Assembly (NCBI RefSeq): GCF_040954835.1
Contig: NC_090723.1
Span: forward strand, 8,256,001 to 8,320,000
Direction: 5' to 3'
Source: Lepisosteus oculatus
Taxonomy: Eukaryota; Chordata; Actinopteri; Semionotiformes; Lepisosteidae
DNA: 64,000 nt
Under the pieces are notes generated by a model. The model saw only the letters and a list, made by a program, of their open reading frames with translations. It was not told where the DNA came from and ran no database searches. How positions within the stretch are numbered: position 1 is the first letter of the stretch; each line of letters begins with the position of its first letter. Below are positions 22,901 to 63,280 of the stretch, piece by piece. Made by a program: the position numbers and the translations under genes.

Positions 22901-25900
22901 TGCTTTTGCCCTGTGTGTAGCGCTGGTCTTGTCCACTGCTGCGCTTTGTGGGTCTGATGCAGATGGTGTGGGCAGCGATGCCAAATAGGTGGGCAGGTGA
23001 GATAAAGACGGTGGCCGTGTGTTCTCGCTCACCGTGGTGGGATCTGGCTGCCGGAGATGGAGGGACCTCAGTGGTACTGCTGGGGGAGGCTTGGATCCAC
23101 AGTGCCAGCTCATCTAAAACCGGGCCCATTTACGAGACTTCTCTCTGCCTTACCGCAGTGGAAAACGACATTCCTTTCCCCTCTGGAAGCTGTCCACTCA
23201 GGCCTTTACTGAATGATATACTCAAACGTGCCTTTTAGGCCAAAGTATTCATCCGTGAATCATTTTAAAGTGCATGGAGGAGAAGTGTAGAAATAATTCA
23301 TAAATGTGGAATTTAGGGTATTTCTTAAGATTGCTGGAAAAAGGGATTATGTTTAATACGTATTTTAATATAGTACTTTTGTCTCGTGTGTCGTTGTGCT
23401 GTAGCTGGTGAAGCCCTCTCCTCTGAATAAAACCCTGGCTGATCACCCTCATCGCATCAACAAGCGACAGGCTGAGGTTCCTGGGCCTCAGCGCAAGGAC
23501 CCTGTTCATGTGGTACTCCACCGCCCAGTTCAAGAGCTCTGCTGGAGCTGGACATCACTGGCCAGTCACTTACTCGCTACTTACTGGCTGGCCAGTCACT
23601 TTCTCACTACTTACTGACTGGCCAGTCCACTTACTCACTACTTACTGACTGGCCAGTCCACTTACTCACTACCTGGTCATTGGCCTGCTTGCTTGCAATC
23701 ACTGAGTCACTACTTCAGACTCAAAGGGCGTTATTGACATGACTGATAACAAATAAGTGTTGTCAAAGCAGATACAATTAACACAGCATTTTCAGACATT
23801 TACAGTTCAAACGATGTTATTGGACAGTTACATCTTCACATCAAACATTGCTGTCATTCTTCAGATGGGCCACAAGAGGGAGACAGCCTCCTCTAAAATT
23901 AAGGCTTACTATTTAAATTGCTGTCAGGCCTTGAACAGTATAGAAGAGTGGTTCTCCATTGAGTGCTTGTTGTTTTTTGTCCCAGCTGGGCCCTTAATCG
24001 CCAGTGCTGACTGGTAGCCTGTAGCAGATTTACTTGCTGGTTTATACTTTTTTCTGCACTCAGTCCTTGGTATCCAAAATACCCTGAATTGCCTAACTGC
24101 TAACAGCTTCTGCACATATGTAGAACTTTATGGCAGTTTCCCCTCTACTTGCTAATTAAAACTTTGCTCCCTTATCTCTGACTGAGCAGCTCTTAATAGG
24201 TGATCAATTGATGATGAACGGTTTCAGGTGATTAGGCCATCACTGGATCAGAGGCTCCAAGCCCCATTCATTGAATTCCAGCTGCATGAATTCAGTCCTG
24301 CAACTTTCTAATTAGCACAGCGTTTGTACCAGTTACAAATCTCATTCCGCGTTTTGAGAGGTGCAAGCACATTTTAAAAACCGACCCCAAACAGAAAAGC
24401 GACATTAATCAGCCTGCGAGTAAGACCTTGGAGCAAAAACTGGAATAAACTGGGGTCACCCTGGTCCAGGACTGAGACTCACTGAGACAGAGGGGGGTAG
24501 GATGACTGTCTTCTCTCGCCCCTTGACAGAACTGCTCAACCGCTGTGTGCCTGACCTTCTCCTGTGAGGCCGTGGGGCTGGAGAGAGGCAGGAGTGCTGT
24601 GGTCAAGATCATGTCCAGACTCTGGGTCCAGAGCTTTCTGAAGGTGAGGAGGGGGCCTGCTGGCTGAACAGACCAGCTTGGTCTTTAGAAATGTTTCCAA
24701 TTAAAAGTTTTCTTTTATCCTAAAGGCCAGCTGCATCCATCGACATTCATTAGTGGATTTGTCATGAATTGCAAGCACTTTATGGTGAATGCTGTAATTC
24801 TAATTGAGTTTTTTTTCTTCGAAAATATTGTGCAATGTTTGTGCCAGGTCTTTATAGCAATTTACAATTTATCCAGTACTCTCTCCAACCTCCCTCCCCT
24901 TATCAAGCACGTTCTTTGGTTAACTGCACGTATGATGATACTTCATGTTACAGTAACTGTAGCATCATGCTTTCCTCTGTAGAGACCCTATGAGGACTTC
25001 TTCCTGCAGTCCGTAGCCACTTACAGTGTGTACAGCATGCCGTATAAGGTCAAGCCGGAGGTGCTTCCCAGTGGATCTGCTGAGGTGAGACGAAAGGAAC
25101 CTGTGTGGAAAATGAGATTTTACATCATGCTTTAAAAAAAATGTACTGAAGTGTCTTAACATGCATGGCATAGAATCTGTTATGCTGTCATGTCTGTTAT
25201 GCAGACAGCTAAGTTTTTTATCGAAGTGCCTGTGTCCGACCGTGTTCCCGGTTCAAATTAAATTAAATCAGAACAAGAACTAGTAAAGTAAGTTGTGTCT
25301 GTCCGTTTCGGACTATCTGGACAAGGTGTGGGATACAGTAAGCCTCTTGAACACAATGTTCTCTTGAATAGGAAAGGGAGAAATTCTGTTTCCCTTTCCT
25401 CTGTATCCCAGACTTGCTTGAAAACCCTGGAAAGGCAACAGCTCCTGTGTAAGAGTATAAAAAGAAGCACAAAAGCCAATCGACTGGTAGTCGCAGAACA
25501 GCTACAGTACAGCAGGTGTACCAAGAGGAATCACATAAGGACAGATTTAGCACACTAGGAAAGACCAGCCCACTATGGTTTTTTTTCCTGAGAAAAAATG
25601 AGTGGGGGTAAATTAAATACATTATTGTGTATATTAAGATTTAATAATTTAACTGAGCATTCAGGTGGAATTAAAACAAGCAAGTATATGGGTTTGCAAG
25701 ACCAGGATTATTAACCTCAGTCCTACTCTGTCTAGCAGAAACAGATATCAGCAAGGGCTGCAGACTGGAGGAGGCTATCTGCACCTCCTTGCAGATTTTG
25801 GGAGCTGGTTGCTAATTCTTCCCCAGATCTGGATCAGCTGCCAGATGGACTGCTCTTATATTGTTCCTTTTGCATCTTAACGGGATGTGATTGTTGATAA

Positions 25901-26975
25901 CTTTGGATACATGTATAGAAGTGGAGGTGATGGTAGGGTGCTGAAGACCCAAATCAGGGAGTCTTGCATATAAATGAGCGTCAGTCAAGTGCTGGTGTTG
26001 GGCTGGTGTTATTCCAGACGCAGACAGCGGTGGAGTGGCGAGCTTTGGAGGGGGAGAAGGAGGTGCCAGTCTGGTGGATCGTCGTGGCCATCGTCGCTGG
26101 GCTCTTCCTGCTGGCTCTCTTCAGTTTCATCTTCTGGAAGGTACTTAAAGTCGGTCTGTTGGGGGGGCTTTTGGAAAGCTGTAGGGGGTGCGTGTTTGAT
26201 CCAAGAACCAGACAGTGTGCATGGGTTCTGTAGTTCCTGTAGAAACATGCAGGCAGTCAGGAAGCAGTGCTATGCTGTTCTAGGGACCACGAGTAAATAA
26301 AATAAAAAAACATTATACAGTATAACCAGTCATAAAATGTACTTTGCTTGGTCTCGAACAAAAACAGTCTGAGTGTTTGGTTCCCATGCCCTTTAAAATG
26401 ATGAACACAGGCTTTGACTGAAATCTGTGCTCCTTGAACCCAGGGGGAATATACAGGTGGCCATCATTTTCTACCAAGGCCAACTGGGAAATGTAGTTCA
26501 TATCAGCCCTGATGGACTCAATCAAGTGTGTGTTTTATTAGCAAGGTTCCAGAACCCAGAGACCTAGGGCCCATAATAGATTCCCTCTATTAACTAGTCC
26601 CATACCATGTCACAGTATATTTAGGGGAATGTTGACCTTAAATATTTATTAGATATGACCTCATTCATTAGTCACCATCTTTGGCCCAGCAGTTCAGGAA
26701 CCAGCTCAGACGTGCATCTGTACAGTATAATAACTGTGGGGACAGCAGTGACTCGCAGACTGATATTAAACACATATTCACTTAGTTACTGCAGCTGCTC
26801 ACTGTGCCTCGGATATCTTGATGATGTCTGCCTGTTTTCCAGAGCAGGAACAGAACTGATACTGCTTTGTTTTCAGCTTGGCTTTTTCAAACGGAACCGG
26901 CCCCCGAAGGAAGACACACAGGAGCTCAAACCTGAGCAGTCGGAGTACGCAGAGATGCCTCAGTCTGGACATTAA
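4909..26975 (+). CDS. itga2b: Integrin alpha-IIb (CD41), 30 exons, complete
   Basis: Exons: 4909-5102, 6725-6855, 7581-7678, 8079-8244, 9058-9107, 9299-9344, 10370-10495, 11638-11682, 12011-12054, 13367-13432, 13754-13806, 14655-14866, 15544-15729, 16466-16511, 16731-16838, 17149-17204, 17370-17521, 17984-18100, 18491-18558, 18862-19009, 19942-20034, 20187-20266, 20699-20779, 21524-21629, 22563-22715, 23405-23512, 24530-24643, 24983-25084, 26018-26140, 26877-26975. The frame stays open for 1056 aa (human alpha-IIb: 1039 aa, also 30 exons). Layout: signal peptide to about residue 33; FG-GAP beta-propeller with Ca loops E278-D286, D335-D343, D403-D411 and D465-D473; thigh and calf domains; heavy/light chain cleavage after K895-R896; transmembrane helix about 1002-1023; GFFKR at 1026-1030. 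It should pair with beta3 as the thrombocyte fibrinogen receptor. Alpha-IIb rather than alpha-V is favoured by [35 protein letters not shown] and the FAM171A2 neighbour. Intron 22 appears to be GC-AG. Confidence 0.94.
6158..6290 (-). repeat. 5S-derived SINE, 3' fragment, copy B
   Basis: This lies in itga2b intron 1. An ATAATA-rich tail is followed by the reverse complement of the SINE 3' end (blocks 'cacttatatagcgcttttc' and 'caccaccaccagtgtgcag'). Only the 3' end of the element is present, as expected for a 5'-truncated retroposed copy. Confidence 0.75.
7061..7240 (+). repeat. tRNA-headed SINE fragment
   Basis: In itga2b intron 2, 'tagctcagccagtg' resembles a tRNA A box and 'ggttcgagc' about 50 nt later resembles a B box. 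The spacing fits a pol III promoter head, but the sequence does not fold as an intact tRNA. An A-run follows near 7228. Confidence 0.55.
8307..8580 (-). repeat. tRNA-derived SINE, copy 1
   Basis: In itga2b intron 4, this is the reverse complement of the element at 33570-33850. Shared blocks include 'ctgaccctgcgctctgaccc' and 'ctcatggagagcaagttggg' read on the minus strand, plus a B-box-like GGTTCGAATCCC head near 8515-8530. The two copies lie in introns of different genes, which shows the element is mobile. Confidence 0.75.
10084..10097 (-). promoter_or_regulatory. Candidate CTCF motif in itga2b intron 6
   Basis: The reverse complement reads CCAGCAGAGGGCGC, a full match to the CTCF core consensus CCASYAGRKGGCRS. 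It is outside any repeat I recognise. Occupancy cannot be judged from sequence. Confidence 0.4.
10605..10850 (-). repeat. Dispersed fish repeat, reversed copy
   Basis: In itga2b intron 7, the ordered blocks 'ccatccattttctaaatact', 'cagcaagcagtgggtgcagg', 'gggacgccagtccattg', 'tttggactgtggga' and 'catggggagaacatc' are those of a widely dispersed fish repeat. It is the opposite orientation of the pieces at 895-1150, 3938-4040 and 36005-36140. Confidence 0.65.
10855..11412 (-). repeat. 5S-derived SINE, near full length, copy C
   Basis: In itga2b intron 7, this starts with an AT-rich tail (10855-10875) and runs through the SINE 3' end, the 'ccttggttttatgtctcata' block and on to the 5' head 'ctgtgagttgcagggtgat'. 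A CTCF-like motif lies on the minus strand at 11277-11290 (CCAGTAGGGGGCCC). Open frames here are only repeat sequence. Confidence 0.8.
14040..14053 (-). promoter_or_regulatory. Candidate CTCF motif in itga2b intron 11
   Basis: The reverse complement reads CCAGCAGAGGGCAC, which fits the CTCF core consensus. It has the same orientation as the site at 10084-10097, about 4 kb away. Confidence 0.38.
15180..15419. repeat. 18-bp minisatellite, 13 copies, itga2b intron 12
   Basis: The CAGTGG core recurs at exact 18-base steps from 15187 to 15403, with unit form 'ctccttgcagtggtcagg'. The unit length is a multiple of three and lacks stops in most frames, which creates long but meaningless open frames on both strands. 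Twelve of the 13 units have a pyrimidine run followed by GCAG or ACAG, like a 3' splice site. The real exon 13 acceptor is 125 nt downstream of the array. Confidence 0.93.
16375..16413. repeat. Perfect 17-bp inverted repeat with 5-nt loop, itga2b intron 13
   Basis: The arms are 16375-16391 and 16397-16413, exact reverse complements (atcactatcagtatgag as the left arm), separated by 'aagag'. It is followed directly by an AT-rich run (repeated 'ttaataata', 16414-16440) and lies 52 nt before exon 14. Confidence 0.9.
19228..19377. repeat. Fold-back element of Penelope-like origin, itga2b intron 20
   Basis: Two arms of about 46 nt (19228-19274 and 19332-19377) are near-perfect reverse complements around a 57-nt centre. 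The arm sequence recurs at 63281 beside a Penelope-like ORF end, which suggests both derive from terminal sequence of a PLE. The centre (19278-19302, minus strand) has a CTGAAAA...GCCGAAAC pattern resembling a decayed hammerhead-ribozyme core. Confidence 0.7.
20267..20698 (+). other. Probable GC-AG intron (itga2b intron 22)
   Basis: The exon 22 reading frame ends ...ATA AAA AG and the next bases are GCAGGT. Exon 23 begins C AAA AAC AGT after TTTCAAG. Only a cut before GC at 20267-20268 joins the exons in frame and yields Q-I-K-S-K-N-S-Q, aligning to human Q-I-R-S-K-N-S-Q. The nearby GT at 20271 would break the frame. Confidence 0.75.
21715..21905. repeat. Dispersed repeat, family R1 (itga2b intron 24)
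   Basis: The ordered blocks 'aaatcaacttcaaccacaca', 'ccacccaccactctttgcgt' (diverged) and 'cacttcctgatttcagttcc' match related segments at 31745-31960 and 60420-60740, and in reverse at 46005-46185 and 62440-62600. I do not recognise the family name. Confidence 0.5.
22446..22485. repeat. (CTGTC)8 microsatellite, itga2b intron 24
   Basis: Eight consecutive CTGTC units lie about 80 nt before exon 25. The array is pure, so it is likely to vary in length between individuals. Confidence 0.95.
23556..23682. repeat. About 30-bp minisatellite, 4 copies, itga2b intron 26
   Basis: GGCCAGTC recurs at 23560, 23590, 23620 and 23651 within units containing 'cacttactcactacttactg'. The array begins some 45 nt after the exon 26 donor. 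Confidence 0.9.
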
Positions 26976-29900
26976 CAGAGTGCCGAGCTTCCCGACACTG
27001 AGTTCATACCTCAGAAGAACCAGTTAGAAGGCAGGTGAGGAGCAGGAGCACACTAATGGGATTTGATGGACCATTGACTTGCTCAGATTTACAGTACCCA
27101 GCCAAAACACAGACCGACAGCACTCTGAACAGTTACTATAGAATATATTAACTTGCATACAGAGCAATAAAAAGCCAGATTTCACCACTCATGGGCTCTA
27201 ATCATGTTTCTTCATTTTTTTTCCTTTCCTTTGTGTCAAAAGTTAAAAGTTACACTTCTGTAACACTTCTGTTCTGATGCTTTCTTGTAATACTATCACA
27301 GTGTTTAAACTCTGTATGTTCACTGACGTCTTCATATATTACAGTTCATTCCGGTTTACAAATAAATATTGCTTCACATTGCTTTCAGTACGTTTTGATG
27401 CAGAGAATATATAACCTTTTATGCTCTTTCATAGTTACCCTCTTGATAATGTTATCTTTAAAAATATATTTTACTTTTTTAGGTTTTCAAACATTTTAGA
27501 TTTTTGTTTAAATTGTGAAGTAATTTGACATATGGAAGTTTATCCAGTGGGCTTCTGGGGTGAAGAGTTAAGTTTTCAGGTCTAACCTGTCACCTTCATA
27601 ATGCTATGAATTGAATTTGCTGTTGAACACGTTGCCTGTTAAATTCTCACCTTGTGACTTTGTAGATTAGTTCAGCATTTAATTGCACTGTGATGATAGC
27701 TTTGCATTACCAAAAGCTGTCTCCTGGTTTGTCTATTAAAGAGTACTCCTGAGTATTCAGCAGCATCAATAAGGAGTCTAAAGGTTTTGCTAGATCTACT
27801 CGAGTAGCTGTGATCAGTGCACTTCTCTGTAATGTTCAATAGCCCTGATTCTTATTATTCTGTATGATGTACTGTATAAATTAAATGTATTATTATTATG
27901 ATTCATGTGAACTCACAATGTGTGTTAAAGTTCATTATTCATGAACTCAAAGGTTAACATATAAAAATGTCTGGAATGGGAGTCACCTACAGCTTTGTTT
28001 TAAATGGTTTGAAACAAAGAACAGGAAATCCTATTGCAATTTCTTTTTTCTTTTGCTTAGAGAGCCCCTTGCTAGATTGTACAAAAGACACACTTGGAAA
28101 TTGTTTCCTTCAGGCAACAATTCAAGTGCACTAGGAGACGACTTACAGAACTGGCAGTGGGTTTTTTTTAGCCTTCACTTCCTTGGAAAGACCACTTTTT
28201 TTTCCCCCAGACACAGCTGTGACCTGTTCACCAGTTTTAGTAGCGTCGTGGGCAGTTTGCAGCAGTACCTTAACCTGACTAAAACTGAGCCGGGTCTTCC
28301 AGATTCACTCACGTCCCCCACGCTAGAAGTGGCTGCTTAATGAATGAATGCTGATATAAAACCTGGAGCTCCTTTGTAGCCAGGATTTGAGTTGCTATGG
28401 AAGTGGCAAACTGTTGAAAAGAAGAATTCAGGGGGGTGGGGGAGTTTTCTTAGGGAATTCAGCAGTGCCTTGGCTCTGTTCCATGGCGAAGATAATGTCA
28501 TTCCAACAGCTGTCCATTGTCATCTAACAGTACAGTAAGCAAGTAGGGTCCCCCTGCTTTCAGAGCACAGACACCCTGGGTCACTGCATGCAGGCCATGT
28601 TGAACACACTCTCCCACCTTCCTGACCAGCAGAGGACAGGGGCTGTTTGTTCCTCAGACAAAACGCAGGTCTGCTGAGCTAGAGGCAGCATCCAGCCCTG
28701 AGAGCAGCGAAAAGGATTAAAAAAAAAGTTCTCCTGGATAGATCTTTTGAAAGGCTTATCTTTCAGACCAGAAGAGCAAAATAAACCCGTTCGGAGGGTT
28801 TTGTCTTGGTTTGCTGAGGTTTTTCCTAGAATTGGCTTTGAAAGTTTTGTTTTGAAGTTTGATCAGAGGAAAAAGTGTTGAGATGGAAATGCAGCTTCTT
28901 TAACGTGAACACCTAGTTTATGAAAACCTAACATTATCAAGGTTGGACCAGGTAGAATTATTTCAAGAAATAAGAATGCACAACTCTGTTTAAGCCATTA
29001 TATACTACAGTTCTGGAGTTAAAACTCTGAGTGGCTGCCTCTATCTGACACCAGTTAATTCAGAAATATTTGTGAAGTGTAGCAAACATTGTTCGTTACA
29101 TTTCTGTATTTAAGTACTATAGCTGGAACGCCCAGCCTTAAGGAAAAACAAATAACTGCAACCTAAGAAAATCCTTGCATCCTGTGCCCTGCAATTAACA
29201 TTCTCTTCCTCCTAAAGCTCAGGTCTGTGGAAGGAAAAGATGCTTTGTTATTTACTCTTCCAAAGGAAAGGAAATCTGTGTTTGCTTGCTGGCATTAGCC
29301 TGCTCCTGTTTTCCTTCAAGAGCCATTGTGAGAGAAAATGGCACCACTAATCTTTCACATTGGGTGTGCTTCCTGTTATTTCAGTGGTCAGAGGTAGGAG
29401 ATGTGATTTTCGACGACTTCGGTTTCCACTTGCACGAAATGTATCTTAAGGCTTTTATGTGTTATGTTTGTAGCCTGTCCCCAAGCCAACTGAAGGATAG
29501 CAGGACTGGCCCTCTGAAATAGAAGGAATTAGACGGAAGGATATTTTATGGATAAGTCAGGAGGAGGATGAACTTCAATGTACAAATACATGAGTTGAAA
29601 AAGGAATTAAAGGTTTTACATGAGGTTTACATCACTAAAAACATTGCTAACGTGCTTCTGCTCAATTGAAAGAAATGGGAACTGAGAAAGATTTCGAAAG
29701 ATAAGTTAGAACTTATCTAAAAGGCCGAAGAAGGGCTTTGGTTCGAAACCTACTGATGTTATTTTTTAGAAAACAAATTTAAAACCCTTTTATGCAGCTC
29801 AGAACATCCCTTTTTCTTTCTTGATTATCAGGCCGCAGTTCACAAATAAAAATTTTACTCTTAAAGTTTTATTTCAAATGTATTTGAAATAAAACGTTGC

Positions 29901-30000
29901 GATAAATGCATATATATATATATTCCGTGACATGAGAAACGCTAGGAGATAGTGTTTTTTTTGGGGGGGAGTCAGAGGGCTGGAGTGGATTTGTCGGCAG
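26976..30000. other. Intergenic region between itga2b and fam171a2
   Basis: No coding exon was found on either strand. The first few hundred bases are likely itga2b 3' UTR. The middle is AT-rich, unique-looking sequence with no repeat I recognise. A short (AT)n run lies near 29912-29922 just before the CpG-rich fam171a2 start region. Confidence 0.6.
27166..27171 (+). other. Candidate itga2b poly(A) signal
   Basis: AATAAA occurs 191 nt after the itga2b stop codon. A further AATAAA lies at 27361-27366. Both are plausible ends of the transcript. Confidence 0.45.
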
Positions 30001-30208
30001 TTGCGCGTCTTTGCCGACAGAGGGCGGTCGCGCAGCCGAAATCTCCCCCCCAGCATCTCCTCCCAATGCGAGGACAATGGGACTGTGGTGCTAACGGCAG
30101 AGAGCGTGCGAGGGGAGACGGCAGACATACCGCCCGGAAAAAAAAAAAGACCTAGCAACATGGAAGAACGGCTACCTTAGCGGTGGGATAGTGATGCTGC
30201 CGTGAGAA

Positions 30209-59346
<29,138 letters not shown>

Positions 59347-60419
59347 GTAGGTCAGAGGTCACGGAGCCGGGAGCAGAGGGTTTTGCTGCAGAGCCAGGTC
59401 TGCTGCTGGTTTCCTGAAATCGAACACCATGCAAAAAGGTGCAATGCAGCCTGGATGTTCCACATGGCCTCCTCTCGCTTCTGTCCCTGCTTTACATTCC
59501 TCTTACCTAGAGGCTAGATTATTTAAAAACCCCTTTGAGCTTAGCCTCCGGAAAAGATGAAACCCAAATTCAGGAACATTCCTCGCAATTCCACAAGGTT
59601 AAATTTCATTTTCGATCGACGGACGAAATCTTGTGATTTGTAAAAGAAAAAACAGAAGAAGCGCTTGAAACGCAGCCTAAAACTTGCAAGAGTAACGTGA
59701 GGATTTTGGCTTGATCTTGTGAGGGGGAGTGAGATGATCGTTTGTTTGCGGGGATCAGAGCAGTTCAATTTACCGCGCAGACAGCTGGAAAAACACAATG
59801 TCTTGACTCTGTCCTGTACTTCGGAAATTAATTAAACTCATAAAAATAAAAACACCAGTGGAAGACAGGATCATATAATCAAAGAACCTTCGTTAAATCA
59901 TGGGTGCATGAAGAATATTTATAGTTTTGAAGTGGAGCTGCTTCTGTCCTTCTGAAGAGTTAACTTGAGACAGCCTGGAGCGTTCGCAAGTCTGAAAGCT
60001 GTCTTATGTAAGCACTTAGGCTTCAAATTAGGCTCTGCCGAAGGACAATTTGTACAGACCATTGGTAGTGCTCTCACTCTCCATCTGTGCATCTGTTTAC
60101 TGAGACCTGTAGAATTTGGATCCGAGAGCTGCTGTTGTTTTCAGGTTTCCTGGAGACGCTGGGCTTGTTTATTCCAGTTGCTGTTGGAAACAGGTGATGA
60201 GCAGTTCGCCCTGCGTGACTATCAATCTGATTAACACCCTCGGCACTCTGTTATTTAAACATATTGTGTAGATCGAAGGAAGTGTATATGGTCGTTCACA
60301 GATATTCGGGTCTGCCTTCTCCCAGCGCAGGCCTTTTAGATAGGCCACTGTTGCCGCGGTAACCGGCTCTGCACAGGAGATGAGATGAGAGAGTGGAGCG
60401 GACTGTGGTTGGACTCTGG

Positions 60420-60740
60420 CAGGCTGGGCGTGTGATAGTAGCTAATTGATCCCAGGATCCGTTTCTTGAAGGAGGCCAGGGTAGCCACATGGCTTGTCGT
60501 TTGTTCCACACTCCCACAACTCTTAGTGTAAAGAAGTGCCTGTGCTGTTCGCGCTTGTAAATGCATACATCTGTGCAGTTTTCACTGGTGTCCTCTGGTT
60601 CACCTCTCACTGCTCTTTTTGAAGAAGTCTGCTGGGTTCGTCACTGGCTTGCTTTTAGGATTTTAAATGCTTGTATCAGCTTCTCTCGTTGTCTTTTGTG
60701 CCCAAGACTAAGCAGGTTCTTTTATTTCAGGATGTGAGTG
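60420..60740. repeat. Dispersed repeat, family R1, longest copy
   Basis: Blocks in order: 'gtagctaattgatcccagga', 'tttcttgaaggaggccaggg', 'ccacactcccacaactctta', 'gtgtaaagaagtgcctgtgc' and 'ggattttaaatgcttgtatc'. It gives the fullest view of the family shared with 21715, 31745, 46005 and 62440. Confidence 0.65.
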
Positions 60741-62439
60741 CAGAACAGCTGAACCTTAAACCCCCTGGAAGTATGTGTGCTGAGCTCTGGCCTGATTCCA
60801 GAGCAGCAATAAATTTTCTATAACCTGGTGACCCAGTGTGTCGAGGGTATTCTTAGTGAGGCCTTACTGCTCCATTGTATATTATGTCAATAACATTCCC
60901 TGCTGTGAAGTCTGTGCTTTTATGTATATATCCAAACATTTTGTTCACCCATTTTTTCTCTACATAATTTAACCGGTCTGAATATAATGTGTCCTTTTGT
61001 GTTGTTTATTTTAGACAGTGATCAATAAATTAAGCATCCCTAGAATTTGCAGGAGGGATGGTATACTGAAGTGTTTATCAGCTATAAACAATGGTGGGCA
61101 TGAGCTAACTGCAGGTGTCTATGACATGGCTGTGTAGGAATCACATCCTGTAAGAAATATAGCACAATGCAAAGTACGAATCCTGGAGTGCATTAGACGA
61201 GAAGCATGATATCATAGGTTTCAACACAAAATGCCGCCATTGTTTAAGAAATGTATTTGCAGAGGGATTATCTTGCAGGCTGACTTTCCACGTTTTGTCC
61301 GACAGCATGGTCGTTGGTCTGCAGAAACGAGTGTGGTTTTTGGGGGGGGGGGTTTCAGGAAAGTTGAACAGGCAAAGGGTTAAACTGGACTATTTGGTAC
61401 AAATGAATAACTTGCGTGAGAGAGAATAAAGGAGAACTATAAGAAGCCAGACAGCAGGAACAAGTATTCTTCTGCATCAAAACATTAGTCACAGAACCAA
61501 GCTCAGAAGAGCTGGAAAATCACGAGTATGTGCCTCTTCCTGTTATCTACCCTGAGAAACATAACGTTACTTGTGTGTTAGCCGCTGAATGCTTGCATAA
61601 TGCATCCATCTCCTGCAGTGGCTCCAGTGCATTCTAAAACGTTGAGGTTTGAAGACAGTTCAACTGAGACTTATTCTCTCCCCTTGAAGTTCGGAGACCC
61701 GGAACCAGCTGAGCTGTGTTTGAAACAGCTTCAGTGAATACATTTGAGCACATTCCACACTCCCGCTGTTTGAGATGAGAGAGACGGGCGATAGGTGAGA
61801 GTCTGGGGGGGAGGGGAGGTGAAGGGACAGGCATCTTGCGCTGGGTTTTCACCGGGCATGGATCGCCTCGCCAGCCACCTGGCGGTGTTCAGCAGGCCGA
61901 GACCGACTCCTCCAGGGCTGCGCTCTGTGTGGGAGGAGATCTGGGGAACTGGCTGAGCTGGATGAGCTGCAGCTGGTGGTCTCTCTTCTCTGGAAGCTGT
62001 TTGTGGTTTAGGGTTCCTACAGGAATTCCCAGACATGCAAGATTGCACACATGCTTGAAAGCTGAGGGAGATGGGGGAAGCTAATTTGAAACTTTAATTG
62101 CAACTTTGCAAAACGTCACACAGCGACATCTGTGCACAGTAATTAATTGAAATTGTCATTATTTGTTATGGTGTTTAACTTTCTTGTGTGTTGGTATTTC
62201 ACTTTTACAACCGGCACACCACATGCTAGATGGGACTATAATTACATTGCCCAGTGCTGGTGCATTTCAGTAACTAAACTACTTAGCTGGCCAATTCACT
62301 GGTCTGAGAATGAAGGCGAATGCCTTACTCAAAATAAAAATATGTATTTTTTTATTATTACTCAAAGATAGCCTGATGGGCTTCTTAAAAACATAAACCA
62401 GAGTACATAGAGATGGATTTGCATTTAAAATTAGAGGGC

Positions 62440-62600
62440 ATTGAAAATGGAGAAGGGGGGGGAGAGGGAACTTCTTTACACAAAGGGTTGCGGGGGTCTG
62501 GAACAAGATCCGTTCTTGAAACTGAAGCTCTGGTTTCTTTCAGGACACAGCTGGGTGACATCCCCTGATCAATTAGCCATAATTCATACCAGGTGCACCA
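62440..62600. repeat. Dispersed repeat, family R1, reverse orientation
   Basis: 'aacttctttacacaaagggt' then 'gtctggaacaagatccg' and 'gatcaattagccataattc' read as the reverse complement of the 60420-60560 copy. Confidence 0.6.
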
Positions 62601-63280
62601 GATGGAAAATCTTTTTTTACTTGTATTTTTTTTATAATCTTACAAATCAGAAATAAAAAACAATCGACAGTCATCTCAAAACATCAAGTATTACAAATAT
62701 AAATGAGTATAAAGTGTCGTTTATCATTGTGACAGAGGGTATAGTTCTGGGGAGAAAGGAGGGCGGAGTAAAAAGAACAAACTTCAAAAACATAAAATCA
62801 TTGTAATTAGGTAATATAATTGATCCACCTCTCCTGAAATCTCGCAAAGACCTCCTTCTGGAGTCTTAACTGGTTAATTTTTCCATTTCATAAATCTCTG
62901 AAACAATAACAATCAAGTTTTCTTTGGTTGGGGGATCTCTTTGTAGCAATCTATGTGCTATAGCTAAAAATACCTTAAGCAAGTATTTATCTCTTCCAGC
63001 TTCCCCTACTCTCATCAATGTGCTGCTTAGGGGCCAACCCCCCCTTAGAAACCTGTACACATCTGGAGCAGTCTGAGTGAAATCCCTTTAAAACCACAAC
63101 AGCAGAGCCCAGCGCATGATTCCAACCCACACCTGCCCCTTTTACAGTACACAGACCTAACCACTACTCTGCACTCCTGCCTAGTGCAGAGTTTGAAATA
63201 GTTCCTTTTATACCTGATTTGTTAAGGGAGCACTACTTCCAACCTGAGTGGTGCAGTACCTTGCAGTACTCCTGGAAAGG

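Noticed and set aside
23556..23682. CRISPR-like array
   Set aside because: The copies are contiguous with no unique spacers, in an intron of a vertebrate gene; it is a minisatellite.
4909..26975. Identification of the integrin as alpha-V (itgav)
   Set aside because: The tail length and ITKR-like cleavage site resemble alpha-V, but several long stretches ([14 protein letters not shown]-type, GFFKRNRPP) and the FAM171A2 neighbour point to alpha-IIb.
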